The notes beneath the pieces were generated by a model that saw nothing but the letters and a program-made list of their open reading frames with translations, ran no database searches and had not been told where the DNA came from. Of a DNA stretch of 64,000 nucleotides, positions 24,582 through 33,344 are shown in pieces. The position numbers and the translations under genes are program-made. Positions within the stretch are counted from its first letter, which is position 1, and the number at the start of each line of letters is the position of its first letter. Location of the stretch: assembly GCF_003096715.1 (NCBI RefSeq), contig NZ_QEOL01000023.1:1-64000 (forward strand), written 5' to 3'. This stretch comes from Paraburkholderia silvatlantica. GTDB taxonomy: Bacteria; Pseudomonadota; Gammaproteobacteria; Burkholderiales; Burkholderiaceae.

Positions 24582-25580
24582 TCACATCACGAACAGCATC
24601 GCCGCGAACACCGCATAGAGCCAGCCGACATGCGTGAGCTGACGGCTGCGCACCTTCGGCGCGCGAAACGCCCATTGCAGGAACAGAATCGCGACCATGG
24701 TCGTCACGGCCGCGAGAATCGAGGGTGTGCCGAGACGCCACGGCGTGAAGAAGAGGCCGAACGCCGTCGGAATGGTGGCCTGAATCATCATCGCGCCGCT
24801 GATGTTCGCCAGCGCCAGCCGCTCCTTGCCCTGACGTACCCAGATGATCGCGTTCATGATCTCGGGCAGCTCGGTGGCGATCGGGCTGAACAACACGGCA
24901 GTCAACTGCGGGCTGAGGCCGAGGAACGGCCCCACGGCGCCGATCTGCTGCACGAACAGGTGCGAGGCCGCGAAGATTACCGCGAGCGCGCCCAGCGTCT
25001 GCAGCAGAATCCACACCATGGCTGGATTGTCGTCGTGCGGGCGCAGCTTCAGCGGCTCGAGATCGCCTTCCACTTCGCCGCTGTCTTCGGCGGAAAGCTC
25101 CTTCCAGCAATAGAACGCGTAGGCCGCGAGAAAGGCGATTCCCAGTACCGGCTTGAAGCTGAACACGACGAGCCCGAGCGCGATCTTCGCCACGAAGATC
25201 GCGAGGAACCAGAGCTGGTCGCGCCGCAGACGGCGCGTATTCACGTCGACGGTGGCCGCGCGCTCGCGGCCCACCCGCTTTGCGGTTGCAAGCAACGCGA
25301 CGCCCACGACGGCATAGGCGATCGTGCTGAGCGCGAGCGGCCCGCCAATCGCGGCGCCTACGCCGATTTCCTTGTGCGCGGGATCGCCGCCGAAAGCGAC
25401 CGCAACGAGCGTGACCACGCTCTCGGGCAGCGCCGTGCCGAACGCCGCGAGGATCGTTCCGGTGGCGGTTTGCGTGACCTTGAGCTTGTAGCCGAGCCAC
25501 TCGACGCTATTGACGAAGGTCTCGCAGGACAGGTAGATGATGCCGGCCGCGGCAATGAGCAGGGCGAACGTCAAGATCAT
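24582..25580 (-). CDS. CaCA-family cation exchanger, likely manganese/calcium export
   Basis: A 332-residue membrane protein with the internal duplication of the sodium/calcium exchanger superfamily. Repeat 1 carries GTILAAFGTALPESVVTLVA (alpha-1 with the essential Glu) and repeat 2 carries LFSPIATELPEIMNAIIWVR (alpha-2). Two hydrophobic halves are joined by an acidic loop (SAEDSGEVEGDLEPLK). The ATG at 25580 starts the first helix; the open frame upstream is leader RNA. That leader looks like a yybP-ykoY manganese riboswitch, a known companion of CaCA-type exporters, so manganese efflux is the best guess. Single gene, convergent with the HPP gene. Confidence 0.85.
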   Translation of the reverse strand: MILTFALLIAAAGIIYLSCETFVNSVEWLGYKLKVTQTATGTILAAFGTALPESVVTLVAVAFGGDPAHKEIGVGAAIGGPLALSTIAYAVVGVALLATAKRVGRERAATVDVNTRRLRRDQLWFLAIFVAKIALGLVVFSFKPVLGIAFLAAYAFYCWKELSAEDSGEVEGDLEPLKLRPHDDNPAMVWILLQTLGALAVIFAASHLFVQQIGAVGPFLGLSPQLTAVLFSPIATELPEIMNAIIWVRQGKERLALANISGAMMIQATIPTAFGLFFTPWRLGTPSILAAVTTMVAILFLQWAFRAPKVRSRQLTHVGWLYAVFAAMLFVM

Positions 25581-25669
25581 GACGAACGCTCCATGGCGCA
25601 AACGAGGAGTGGATGCGGGGCGAGACGAGTCATTGTTTTTGCCGTGTTGTGCGAGCCGGGCACCGAAAC

Positions 25670-25850
25670 CATGACGTTTCCCTTCGCCCGGCCCGGGTGA
25701 AAGGGAAAACGTCATAGGTCTCGTCAGGCCGCGCAACTGCAGCGATTCGCTGCAGTCATTCGCAATACGGCTGCCGGCGCCATGGTGCAGGGGCACCAAT
25801 TATGTTGACGGCGGCGCAACGCCAAGGCAGGCGTTGCAGACTACTCCCCT
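25670..25850 (-). promoter_or_regulatory. yybP-ykoY-type manganese riboswitch
   Basis: In the 5' leader of the CaCA exchanger, read on the minus strand, the conserved pieces of this class appear in order: AGGGGAGTAGTCTGC near 25850, GTCAACATA near 25803, then GACGAGACCTATGAC closing the aptamer at 25709-25723. The expression platform is a long stem at 25670-25716 (ATGACGTTTTCCC pairing with GGGAAACGTCAT). The aptamer's closing strand overlaps this stem, so folding could be exclusive. The class senses Mn2+ and controls exporters. Called from motifs, without covariance scoring. Confidence 0.8.
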
Positions 25851-25933
25851 AAGACAGGGGGTGATTATAGCCGAAGTTCATGGCGGCGAGCGATTATCGG
25901 CGCGCCCGCCGCATGCATCTCGCGCGAGGCGAA

Positions 25934-27106
25934 TCAGAACTTGTGACGCAACCCGACCATCACCATCGCCTGCTTGTCGTTGGCCGCGTCGTTGCCGAAG
26001 TCGCCGAACGAGGCGACTGCGTTGACGAGCTCGCCCGTCTGCGCATCGATGGTCTTGCCCGACGCCTTCTGGTAGCCCGCGAGTGCGTAGATATCGGTGC
26101 GCTTCGAAAGGAAGTAGTCGCCGCCAAGGCTGAACTGGTTGTAGCTCGCGTCCACGCCGTTGCCGTGACCCTTCGTGTAGTTGTAGCCGAAGCCCGCGAG
26201 CGCGACCGGCGTGACCTGATAGTTGATGAAGGCCTGGCCCGTGTTGAACTTCGTGTTGCTGTTCGCGCCGGCGGCGCTCTGATAGTTCGCATACTCGACA
26301 TTGCTGTACGCGAGGCCGGCCGTCACCGGCCCATACGTGTAGTCGCCGGCTGCGCGAATGATCTGCAGCGAATTCGCGGAGACGAAGCCGCCCGTGATGG
26401 CGGCGGAATCCACGTTGACGTCGGTGTTCGGGTTCAGGCCGTCGAACGTCGCAGCCGTGCCGCTGTTGCTGTTGGCCTTGAAATAGCCCGCGCCGAAGCC
26501 GAACGGACCATGGTTGTACGCCGCCGCCACGGCCCACGTCTGGCCCGCACCGGTGCTGCCCGGCTGGCCGCCGAACGCGTACATCGCGCTCATCTGCAGG
26601 CCGCCGAAGTTCGGGCTCGCATACTTGATCGAGTTGCTGGTGCGGTAGCTGTTGTCGTAGTTGTCCATGTCGCCCGGCGTGGCGAACGCGGAGCCGAATG
26701 CGCCGTCGTTGGTGAGCGGCTGCAGCAGGTCGATGAGCGGATCGTACTGGCGGCCGAGCGTGACGGCGCCCGCGCTGCTCGAATTCAGGCCGACCATGGC
26801 CGTGCGGCCGAAGAGGCGTCCGCCCTGGCCCTGCTTGCCGTTGTCGATGTTGAAGCCGCTTTCGAGCTTGAAGATCGCCGAAAGGCCGTTGCCGAGGTCC
26901 TCGGTGCCGCGCAGGCCCCAGAGGTTCGGCGACAGATTGCCGGACATCATCTGGAATGTACCGCCCGAACCGTTCTTGCCCTGCTGGTTGCCGAACCAGG
27001 CAACTGCGGTGTCGAGCGAGCCGTAGAGCGTCACGCTGCTTTGCGCGTGGGCGATGGAGGCAAACGATGTCAGTGTGAAGGCGGCGGCGAGAGCGGTTCT
27101 TTTCAT
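25934..27106 (-). CDS. Gram-negative general porin
   Basis: A 390-residue outer-membrane trimeric porin of the OmpC-like Burkholderiales type. It has a signal peptide (MKRTALAAAFTLTSFASIAHAQ, cleaved after residue 21-22 at AQ) and the mature start SSVTLYGSLDTAVAWF. Alternating strands follow, a constriction loop with GRQYDPLIDLLQPL, and the C-terminal aromatic strand MVMVGLRHKF needed for BAM recognition. It mediates diffusion of small hydrophilic solutes. The ATG at 27106 opens the signal peptide. Single gene. Confidence 0.93.
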   Translation of the reverse strand: MKRTALAAAFTLTSFASIAHAQSSVTLYGSLDTAVAWFGNQQGKNGSGGTFQMMSGNLSPNLWGLRGTEDLGNGLSAIFKLESGFNIDNGKQGQGGRLFGRTAMVGLNSSSAGAVTLGRQYDPLIDLLQPLTNDGAFGSAFATPGDMDNYDNSYRTSNSIKYASPNFGGLQMSAMYAFGGQPGSTGAGQTWAVAAAYNHGPFGFGAGYFKANSNSGTAATFDGLNPNTDVNVDSAAITGGFVSANSLQIIRAAGDYTYGPVTAGLAYSNVEYANYQSAAGANSNTKFNTGQAFINYQVTPVALAGFGYNYTKGHGNGVDASYNQFSLGGDYFLSKRTDIYALAGYQKASGKTIDAQTGELVNAVASFGDFGNDAANDKQAMVMVGLRHKF

Positions 27107-27553
27107 TGAATGGTCTTCGTTGGTGAGCGGCATGTATGAGAGTGGAATCGCGGCGCGAAGGCACGCCAAGGCATGGTTTTGCCGACGGCCGGAATTCAGC
27201 GGCGATTATGCGTAACGCCTTCCGTGGACGAATTCGAAAAAACGGAAAGACTGCGTTTCAGAAATCGCATGAGCGCGAACGCGCCGCCAGTGCGGCTTCA
27301 CAAGGATCCGACCTGCGCAGGCGTTGTTTTTTTGCGGTGAATTTCCCCGGTTGATAAGAATGACTAAATGAATATCGAGGCCAGAATTTGTCCGTATGCG
27401 ATTAAATATTTCTTCATTTTCATGCGGATGTTTGGCGAAAGCCGCGCCTCTATCCTTGCCTCACGAGTCGCAACGCGATTCGATGCCGGAACGGGCAACG
27501 CTTCCGGCCATGACCGATAGCCCCGGCCCGCGAGGCCGCACAGGAGAAACGAG
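27107..27553. other. Intergenic region, porin promoter side
   Basis: No gene is supported here. The segment is moderately AT-rich around 27325-27420 and separates the minus-strand porin from a plus-strand small secreted protein, so it must contain two divergent promoters. No operator or hairpin stood out. Confidence 0.45.
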
Positions 27554-27784
27554 GTGAGGATATTCAAGAGCGGCGCGTGCACCGCAATCATGCTGTCGAT
27601 ATCGGCGCTCGCGCACGCACAGGCGGCGAGCGCACCGCAGGCGAGCGTGCAGCAACTGGCGAGCGCGCAAGTCCCGCAGGCCGAAGCGCCGGTCACACGT
27701 GCACAGGTGCGCCGCGAACTGGTGCACGCCGAGCGCGACGGGCAGATCCAGACGCTCGATCGAACGCTGTACGCGCATCACTGA
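27554..27784 (+). CDS. DUF4148-family small secreted protein
   Basis: A 76-residue protein starting with GTG, preceded by AGGAGAAACGAG. It has a signal peptide (CTAIMLSISALAHAQ, cleavage near residue 23) and the C-terminal motif TRAQVRRELVHAERDGQI followed by LDRTLYAHH, matching the end of the 12349 gene. The family is of unknown function and predicted to be periplasmic. It precedes a short lipoprotein by 95 bp on the same strand. Confidence 0.75.
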   Translation: MRIFKSGACTAIMLSISALAHAQAASAPQASVQQLASAQVPQAEAPVTRAQVRRELVHAERDGQIQTLDRTLYAHH

Positions 27785-27879
27785 AGCCGCAGCGTTTCCG
27801 TCGCGGCGAAGCAGGCCGCGCGCCGTGACGGAACCTCGCATCGCGGCCACTCACAACATCGGCTCAATCCATCCCATTC

Positions 27880-28035
27880 ATGAAATCACGCATTCTTTCC
27901 TACGTGTTGCGCGCCGCGCTGTGCGTTACGGTCGCCGCCGCCTTCTCCGGATGCGCGAACCTGCATCCGCAGCCCAACGGTCCCGGCGACTGCGTCGGGC
28001 CGGCGGGCTTCTGTGTGCCGTTTTTCGGTTCGTAA
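27880..28035 (+). CDS. Small lipoprotein, 51 aa
   Basis: A 51-codon reading frame from ATG 27880 to TAA 28033. It starts MKSRILSYVLRAALCV, with a hydrophobic core ending in the lipobox AAFSGC (Cys 25). The mature part is about 27 residues, Gly/Pro-rich, with two more cysteines (GDCVGPAGFCVPFF). This is the form of a short lipoprotein of unknown role. It is upstream of the methyltransferase on the same strand, 113 bp away. Confidence 0.6.
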   Translation: MKSRILSYVLRAALCVTVAAAFSGCANLHPQPNGPGDCVGPAGFCVPFFGS

Positions 28036-28148
28036 TTTGCGAGGCCGGTCTTCCTGCCGCCGTGTTCGCGTGCCGCTGCGGGTGTCCGGCGGCGCGCATA
28101 ATACGCGTTTCGACGGCACATTCACGATCCGCGTCTACGAGGAGACCC

Positions 28149-28832
28149 ATGAGTCGCGATATCCGCACCGACGCCGAAGTCCTCGCATCGTGGCAGCGTA
28201 ACGCGGCGCCCTGGATCGCCGCGGTGCGCGGCGGCGAGATCGCGAGCCGCCGGCTCGTGACCGACGCAGCGGTGCTCGACGCCGTGCTCGCGTGCGCACC
28301 GCGCAGCGTGATCGATCTCGGCTGCGGCGAAGGCTGGCTGGCGCTCGCGCTCGCGCGCCGCGGCGTCGCTGTCACGGGCGTGGACGCGGTGCCCGAACTC
28401 GTGGAGGCCGCGCGTGCGGCGGGACTCGCGGACTGCCGCCTGCTAACCTACGAGCAGGTCGCGCAGGGCGCATTACCCTGCCGCGCCGATGCGGTGGTGT
28501 GCAATTTTTCGCTCATCGGCGCGACCTGCGTCGATGATTTGCTGCACGCGGTGCCCGCGTTGCTGGAGCCGCAAGGCACACTCGTCGTGCAGACGCTGCA
28601 TCCGCTCATGGCATGCGGCGACGAATCTTATATCGACGGCTGGCGCGCCGGATCGTGGGCCGGATTCAGCCGTGCGTTTCGCGACGCGCCGCCGTGGTAC
28701 TTTCGTACGCTCGAAAGCTGGACCGCGTTGCTCGACATGAGCGGTTTCGATTTGCGCTCGCTGCGCGAGCCGCTCGACCCGCGCAGCGGCAAGCCGGCTT
28801 CCGTATTATTCATGGCGCAACGGCGCGCTTGA
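28149..28832 (+). CDS. Class I SAM-dependent methyltransferase
   Basis: The 227-residue protein shows the SAM-binding motif I VIDLGCGEGWLALALARRG near residues 55-75, the acidic motif II (VTGVDAVPELV) and motif IV region (ADAVVCNFSLIG). The C-terminus resembles the Methyltransf_11/23 group. The acceptor is not known. The ATG at 28149 has GGAGACC just upstream. The gene is followed 40 bp later by a VOC-family gene on the same strand. Confidence 0.85.
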   Translation: MSRDIRTDAEVLASWQRNAAPWIAAVRGGEIASRRLVTDAAVLDAVLACAPRSVIDLGCGEGWLALALARRGVAVTGVDAVPELVEAARAAGLADCRLLTYEQVAQGALPCRADAVVCNFSLIGATCVDDLLHAVPALLEPQGTLVVQTLHPLMACGDESYIDGWRAGSWAGFSRAFRDAPPWYFRTLESWTALLDMSGFDLRSLREPLDPRSGKPASVLFMAQRRA

Positions 28833-28872
28833 CTCCGCCCCGCGTGCCGCTGCAAACGAGGAGACGGCGACA

Positions 28873-29277
28873 ATGGCAATGATTTCTCACGTGTATATCG
28901 GCGTGAACGATTTCGAGCAGGCATTGACGTTCTATTCCCCACTCATGCAGGCACTGGGCTTCGTGCTGAAGTTCCGCGAGCCCGACTACCCCTGGGCGGG
29001 CTGGATGGAACCGGGCGTGCCGCGTCCGCTCTTCCTCGTTGGCCGGCCGTGGGACGGTAAGGCCGCGCAATCCGGCAACGGCCAGATGGTCGCGCTGCTC
29101 GCGCCTTCGCGCGCGGCAGTCGACGCCGCCTACGCCGCCGCGCTCGCGCACGGCGGCGCCGACGAGGGCGCGCCCGGCCTGCGCCCGCACTATCACCCGA
29201 ACTACTACGGCGCGTACTTTCGCGACCCCGAAGGCAACAAGCTTTGCGTCTGTTGCCACGATCCCGCGGACCATTGA
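28873..29277 (+). CDS. VOC-superfamily (glyoxalase-like) protein
   Basis: A 134-residue single-module vicinal oxygen chelate protein. It opens with MISHVYIGVNDFEQALTFYS, where the first metal-ligand His is expected, and closes with the YYGAYFRDPEGNKLCVCCH strand carrying the terminal ligand Glu. Members include glyoxalases, dioxygenases and resistance proteins; the substrate cannot be told. It is probably cotranscribed with the methyltransferase before it. Confidence 0.87.
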   Translation: MAMISHVYIGVNDFEQALTFYSPLMQALGFVLKFREPDYPWAGWMEPGVPRPLFLVGRPWDGKAAQSGNGQMVALLAPSRAAVDAAYAAALAHGGADEGAPGLRPHYHPNYYGAYFRDPEGNKLCVCCHDPADH

Positions 29278-29393
29278 CCCGCCGCGGCAAGTCATCACAC
29301 GGGCGTCCCATTCGCTGTGCTACCCTTGCCTCGCCTTGGGCCGAGGGTGCCGTGCGCGCGTGCGAACGTCCGCCGGCGGACGGCCCGATGTAT

Positions 29394-29445
29394 CGAAGTC
29401 GAAAATCGAAGTCGAAAATCGAAGTCGCCAATCGAAGTCCTGAAC
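29394..29445. repeat. 13-bp tandem repeat, about four units
   Basis: CGAAGTCGAAAAT is repeated head to tail: two exact units, a third with two changes (CGAAGTCGCCAAT) and a diverged fourth. It lies 70 bp upstream of the ugpB start codon in an intergenic gap. The spacing is just over one helical turn. It may be a regulator-binding array or a slippage product. Confidence 0.7.
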
Positions 29446-29515
29446 CAGAGTCACGAGCCGCGCCTCATCGCGCGCATGCGCCGTGACAACGACCAATAAC
29501 AGGAAGAAGACCCAG

Positions 29516-30862
29516 ATGAAAAAGCACGAGATACAACGCGCAGGTGCGCGCGGCCGCTTGCGCGCACTGATTGCCGCCGTGGTGCTGGCGGGCGGCGCAC
29601 AAGCCGCGCATGCGGCCACGGAAATCCAGTTCTGGCATGCCATGGAGTCCGAACTCGGCGAGCGCGTGAACGCGATCGCGCAGCAATTCAACGCGTCGCA
29701 GAGCGAATACAGGATCGTGCCCGTCTTCAAGGGCACCTACGACCAGACGCTTGCCGCCGGCATCGCGGCCTATCGCAGCGGCGACGCGCCCGCCATCCTG
29801 CAGGTGTACGAAGTCGGCACCGCCACGATGATGAACGCGAAGAAGGCCGTGCTGCCCGTGTACGACGTGATGAAGACCGCCGGCGTGCCGCTCGACGAAA
29901 AGGCCTTCGTGCCGACCATTGCGAGCTATTACAGCGACGCGAAGACGGGCCATCTGGTGTCGATGCCGTTCAACAGCTCGACCCCGGTGCTCTACTACAA
30001 TCGCGACGCCTTCAGGAAGGCCGGCCTGCCCGACGCGCCGCCGAAAACCTGGCCCGAAGTCGCCGAAGCCGCCGCGAAGCTCAAGGCTTCGGGCATGAAC
30101 TGCGGCTTCACCACCGGCTGGCAGGGCTGGATCCAGATCGAGAACTACAGCGCGTGGCACGGCGCACCGATTGCGACACGCAACAACGGCTTTGACGGGC
30201 TCGACGCGCAGCTCGAGATCAACAAGCCGCTGCAGGTCGCGCACATCGCCTTCCTGCAGAACATGGCAAAGCAGGGCACCTTCACCTATGTGGGCCGCAA
30301 GGACGAGGCCACCGCCAAGTTCTATAGCGGCGACTGCGGCATCATGATGGGCTCGTCGGGCGCGCTGGCGAACGTGCAGCAGTACGCGAAATTCAGGTTC
30401 GGCACCGGCATGATGCCGTACGACCCGAGCGTCAAGGGCGCGCCGCAGAACGCCGTCATCGGCGGGGCGAGCCTGTGGGTGCTGGGCGGCAAGAACCCCG
30501 AGGTCTACAAGGGCGTGGCGAAGTTCCTCGCCTATCTGAGCTCGCCGGCTGTCGCCGCGAAGTGGCATCAGGACACGGGCTATCTGCCGGTGACGAAGGC
30601 CGCGTACGAACTCACGCAGCAACAGGGCTTCTACGCGTCGCATCCGGGCGCCGACACGGCCACGAAGCAGATGCTCAACAAGCCGCCGCTGCCATGGACC
30701 AAGGGCCTGCGCCTTGGTAACATGCCGCAGATCCGCACGATTGTCGACGAAGAGCTCGAACAGGTGTGGACGGGCGCGAAGACCCCGCAGCAGGCGCTCG
30801 ATTCGGCCAACTCGCGCGGCAACGACCTGCTCAGGCGCTTCGAGCAGCAGGCGGCGAACTGA
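29516..30862 (+). CDS. ugpB: sn-Glycerol-3-phosphate ABC transporter substrate-binding protein, orphan
   Basis: A 448-residue periplasmic binding protein with a signal peptide (to QAAHA, about residue 34) and mature start [20 protein letters not shown]. UgpB-type segments include [50 protein letters not shown] and [13 protein letters not shown]. It would bind glycerol-3-phosphate or its diesters for import. The usual partners ugpA, ugpE and ugpC do not follow; instead a 12-bp stem terminator and a convergent gene do. It must work with permeases encoded elsewhere, or be a spare copy. The ATG at 29516 follows AGGAAGA. Confidence 0.9.
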   Translation: MKKHEIQRAGARGRLRALIAAVVLAGGAQAAHAATEIQFWHAMESELGERVNAIAQQFNASQSEYRIVPVFKGTYDQTLAAGIAAYRSGDAPAILQVYEVGTATMMNAKKAVLPVYDVMKTAGVPLDEKAFVPTIASYYSDAKTGHLVSMPFNSSTPVLYYNRDAFRKAGLPDAPPKTWPEVAEAAAKLKASGMNCGFTTGWQGWIQIENYSAWHGAPIATRNNGFDGLDAQLEINKPLQVAHIAFLQNMAKQGTFTYVGRKDEATAKFYSGDCGIMMGSSGALANVQQYAKFRFGTGMMPYDPSVKGAPQNAVIGGASLWVLGGKNPEVYKGVAKFLAYLSSPAVAAKWHQDTGYLPVTKAAYELTQQQGFYASHPGADTATKQMLNKPPLPWTKGLRLGNMPQIRTIVDEELEQVWTGAKTPQQALDSANSRGNDLLRRFEQQAAN

Positions 30863-30912
30863 CGGTCCAACGCACGTGAAGTGATCCGGTGCCTCGGGCG
30901 AGGCGTCGGGCA

Positions 30913-30953
30913 GCGCCCCAAAAGGCCGACGCCAGTCCGGTCTTTTGGGGCGC
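30913..30953. terminator. Bidirectional terminator between ugpB and acyl-CoA dehydrogenase
   Basis: Perfect 12-bp arms GCGCCCCAAAAG (30913-30924) and CTTTTGGGGCGC (30942-30953) enclose a 17-nt loop. The A and T runs lie inside the stem, so it serves both converging genes. It closes the ugpB transcript 51 bp after the stop. Confidence 0.7.
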
Positions 30954-30979
30954 CTGCCTTACGCTCGGTGGTCGCGGCG

Positions 30980-32827
30980 TTAGAACCACGCGTCCTGCAT
31001 GTCGAGCGTGGTGCGGTCGAGCGAGGCGAGCAGATCGAATTGCGCGCCGGTTTTCGGCAACTCCCATGCGAAGAAGTAGGCGGCGGCCGCGAGCTTGCCG
31101 CGATAGAAGTCCGCCTCGTCGCCGTGCGTCCTGTCGAGCGCCGCGCGTGCCACGAGCGCCTGTTCGAGCCACACCCAGGCAATGACCACGTGGCCGAACG
31201 CTTCCAGGTACACCGAAGCATTGGCGAGTGTCACCGCCGGGTCCCCTGCTGCCCACAACTGCCGCGTGACTTGCGTGAGCCGCTCGAATGCGGCTGCGAG
31301 CGCACTGGCGTGGGCGGCCTCGTCTACTGTGCCCGAGGCGTGTGCGCGTTCGAGCGTGGCTTGCACGCGCTCCCCGAAGATCCTGAGCGCCGCGCCGTCC
31401 TTGATGACGACCTTGCGGCCAAGCAGGTCGAGCCCCTGAATGCCGTGCGTGCCTTCGTGGATCGGATTGAGACGGTTGTCGCGATAGAACTGTTCGACGT
31501 TGTACTCGCGCGTGTAGCCATAACCGCCGTGCACCTGGATGGCGAGATCGTTGGCCGCGAGACACCATTGCGAAGGCCAGCTCTTCGCGATCGGCGTGAG
31601 CAGGTCCAGCAGCAGCGAGAGCGGCTCGCGTGCCGTGCCGCCGGCGGCACCCGCTTCATCCACGAGTTTGGCGCACCAGAGGTTGAGCGCGAGCGCGCCT
31701 TCCACATAGCTCTTTTGCGCGAGCAGCATGCGGCGCACGTCGGCGTGCTCCACGAGCCTCACCTGCGGCGAAGCCGGATCTTTACCCGCCGCGCCCACAG
31801 GACGCCCTTGCGGACGGCTGCGCGCGTAATCGAGCGCATGCAGATAGCCGGTATAGCCGAGCATCGTCGCGCCGAGCCCCACGCCGATGCGCGCCTCGTT
31901 CATCATGTGGAACATGTACGCGAGTCCGTGATGCGGCTCGCCCACGAGATAGCCGATTGCGCCCGCGCGGCCGCCCGGTGTGTGCCGCGTGCCTTCGCCG
32001 AAATTCAGCAGGCAGTTCGTCGTGCCGCGATAGCCCATCTTGTGATTGAGGCCCGCGAGCACGACGTCGTTGCGCTCGCCGCGCGAGCCGTCCTCGTTCA
32101 CGAGGAACCTGGGCACGACGAACAGCGAGATGCCTTTGACACCCGCAATGAGCTTGCCGTCGGGGCCGGGAATCTTGGCGAGCACGAGGTGCACGATGTT
32201 CTCGGCAAGCTCGTGCTCGCCGCCCGAGATCCACATCTTGTTGCCGCGCAGACGATATTGCGCGCCGAGCGGGGAATCGCATTCGAAGTCGGCGCGCGTG
32301 GCGATATCCGAAAGCGACGAACCCGCTTGCGGCTCGGAAAGGCACATCGTGCCGAAGTAGCGGCCTTCCAGTTCGGGGCGCACGAAGGTGTCGATCTGCT
32401 TTGCGCTGCCATGCGCGAGCAGCAGGTTCGCGTTGCCGATGGTGAGCAACGGATAGGCGCTCGTGCCGACGTTCGCCCCCTTGAACCACGCGAAGCCCGC
32501 CTTCTCGACGACGAGCGGCAACTGCATGCCGCCGTATTCGTAGTCCTGGCCCGCGGCCATCAAGCCTGCGTCGCTGAACGCCTTTAACGCCGTCTTCACC
32601 TCGGGGATGATCGTGACCGCTTCGCCGTCGAAGTGCGGCTCGTGCTGATCGTTCTTCTTGTTGTGCGGCGCGAAGAGGTCAGTGGCGATTTTTTCGCAGG
32701 TGTCGAGCGCGGCGTCGAAGGTCTCGCGCGTGTGATCGGCGTAGCGCGGAATACGCGTGAGGCTTTCGACATCGAGCCATTCGTAGAGCAGGAAGTTCAG
32801 ATCGCGGCGGGAAAGGATCAGCGACAT
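30980..32827 (-). CDS. Acyl-CoA dehydrogenase, long form with C-terminal extension
   Basis: A 615-residue FAD enzyme, longer than the usual 380-400. It has an N-terminal extension (MSLILSRRDLNFLLYEWLDV), then the helical, beta and helical dehydrogenase domains. The motifs are MCLSEPQAGSSLSDIATRA (FAD/substrate), KMWISGGEH, and near the end QVHGGYGYTREYNVEQFYRD (C-terminal signature). The last 130 residues match the acetyl-CoA dehydrogenase-like C-terminal extension family. The enzyme oxidises an acyl-CoA at the alpha-beta bond. The ATG at 32827 was chosen by family length over 32848. Single gene, with its own terminator. Confidence 0.9.
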   Translation of the reverse strand: MSLILSRRDLNFLLYEWLDVESLTRIPRYADHTRETFDAALDTCEKIATDLFAPHNKKNDQHEPHFDGEAVTIIPEVKTALKAFSDAGLMAAGQDYEYGGMQLPLVVEKAGFAWFKGANVGTSAYPLLTIGNANLLLAHGSAKQIDTFVRPELEGRYFGTMCLSEPQAGSSLSDIATRADFECDSPLGAQYRLRGNKMWISGGEHELAENIVHLVLAKIPGPDGKLIAGVKGISLFVVPRFLVNEDGSRGERNDVVLAGLNHKMGYRGTTNCLLNFGEGTRHTPGGRAGAIGYLVGEPHHGLAYMFHMMNEARIGVGLGATMLGYTGYLHALDYARSRPQGRPVGAAGKDPASPQVRLVEHADVRRMLLAQKSYVEGALALNLWCAKLVDEAGAAGGTAREPLSLLLDLLTPIAKSWPSQWCLAANDLAIQVHGGYGYTREYNVEQFYRDNRLNPIHEGTHGIQGLDLLGRKVVIKDGAALRIFGERVQATLERAHASGTVDEAAHASALAAAFERLTQVTRQLWAAGDPAVTLANASVYLEAFGHVVIAWVWLEQALVARAALDRTHGDEADFYRGKLAAAAYFFAWELPKTGAQFDLLASLDRTTLDMQDAWF

Positions 32828-33344
32828 GGCGGAACGGTCTCGCATCATGAGAGGAGAAGGCGCCTAGCGTACCTAAAATAGAACGATCGTGCCATTGGTA
32901 GTGGCTCCAGCGGCGCCACGGTCCCCATGCCCAGATAAATGGGGTTCGTGCCGCAAAAGGGAAAAAATCTGGCCCATGGCGCTGAAAGGGTTTGCAAAAT
33001 ACTTGTTCCGTAAAGGATTTCCTGAAGTTTCTCCATGTGCTGCCGTAAACGTGTGCGCGGGTCCCGATTTTCCTGTCGAGCTCGCCAACGAGTCGCGCCG
33101 ACGCCATGACGGCGGCTCTTTTTGCAGCCGAATTCAATCAGGCGCATCAAGGTCCACCAGCCGCCGCCGCATTAACGCCTACCGGCAACTTTTTTTCTCA
33201 TCCAAATGTCGTTCATGCTGGCAGATTCGCCAGATCGCGCGCGCCATACAGGAGGTGCCCGGCCTCGTCGCATTGTCGTGATAATGTCGTGCGCCGCCCG
33301 GGGTGAACGAGTGATGAACAAGTGGTGAACAAGGAAATCCTCCC
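32828..33344. other. Gene-free interval upstream of acyl-CoA dehydrogenase and the c-di-GMP enzyme
   Basis: Several small reading frames exist but none resembles a protein. This region must hold the divergent promoters. GC is lower between 32940 and 33030 and at 33187-33205 (CAACTTTTTTTCTCATCC). No repeat or hairpin stood out. Confidence 0.5.
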
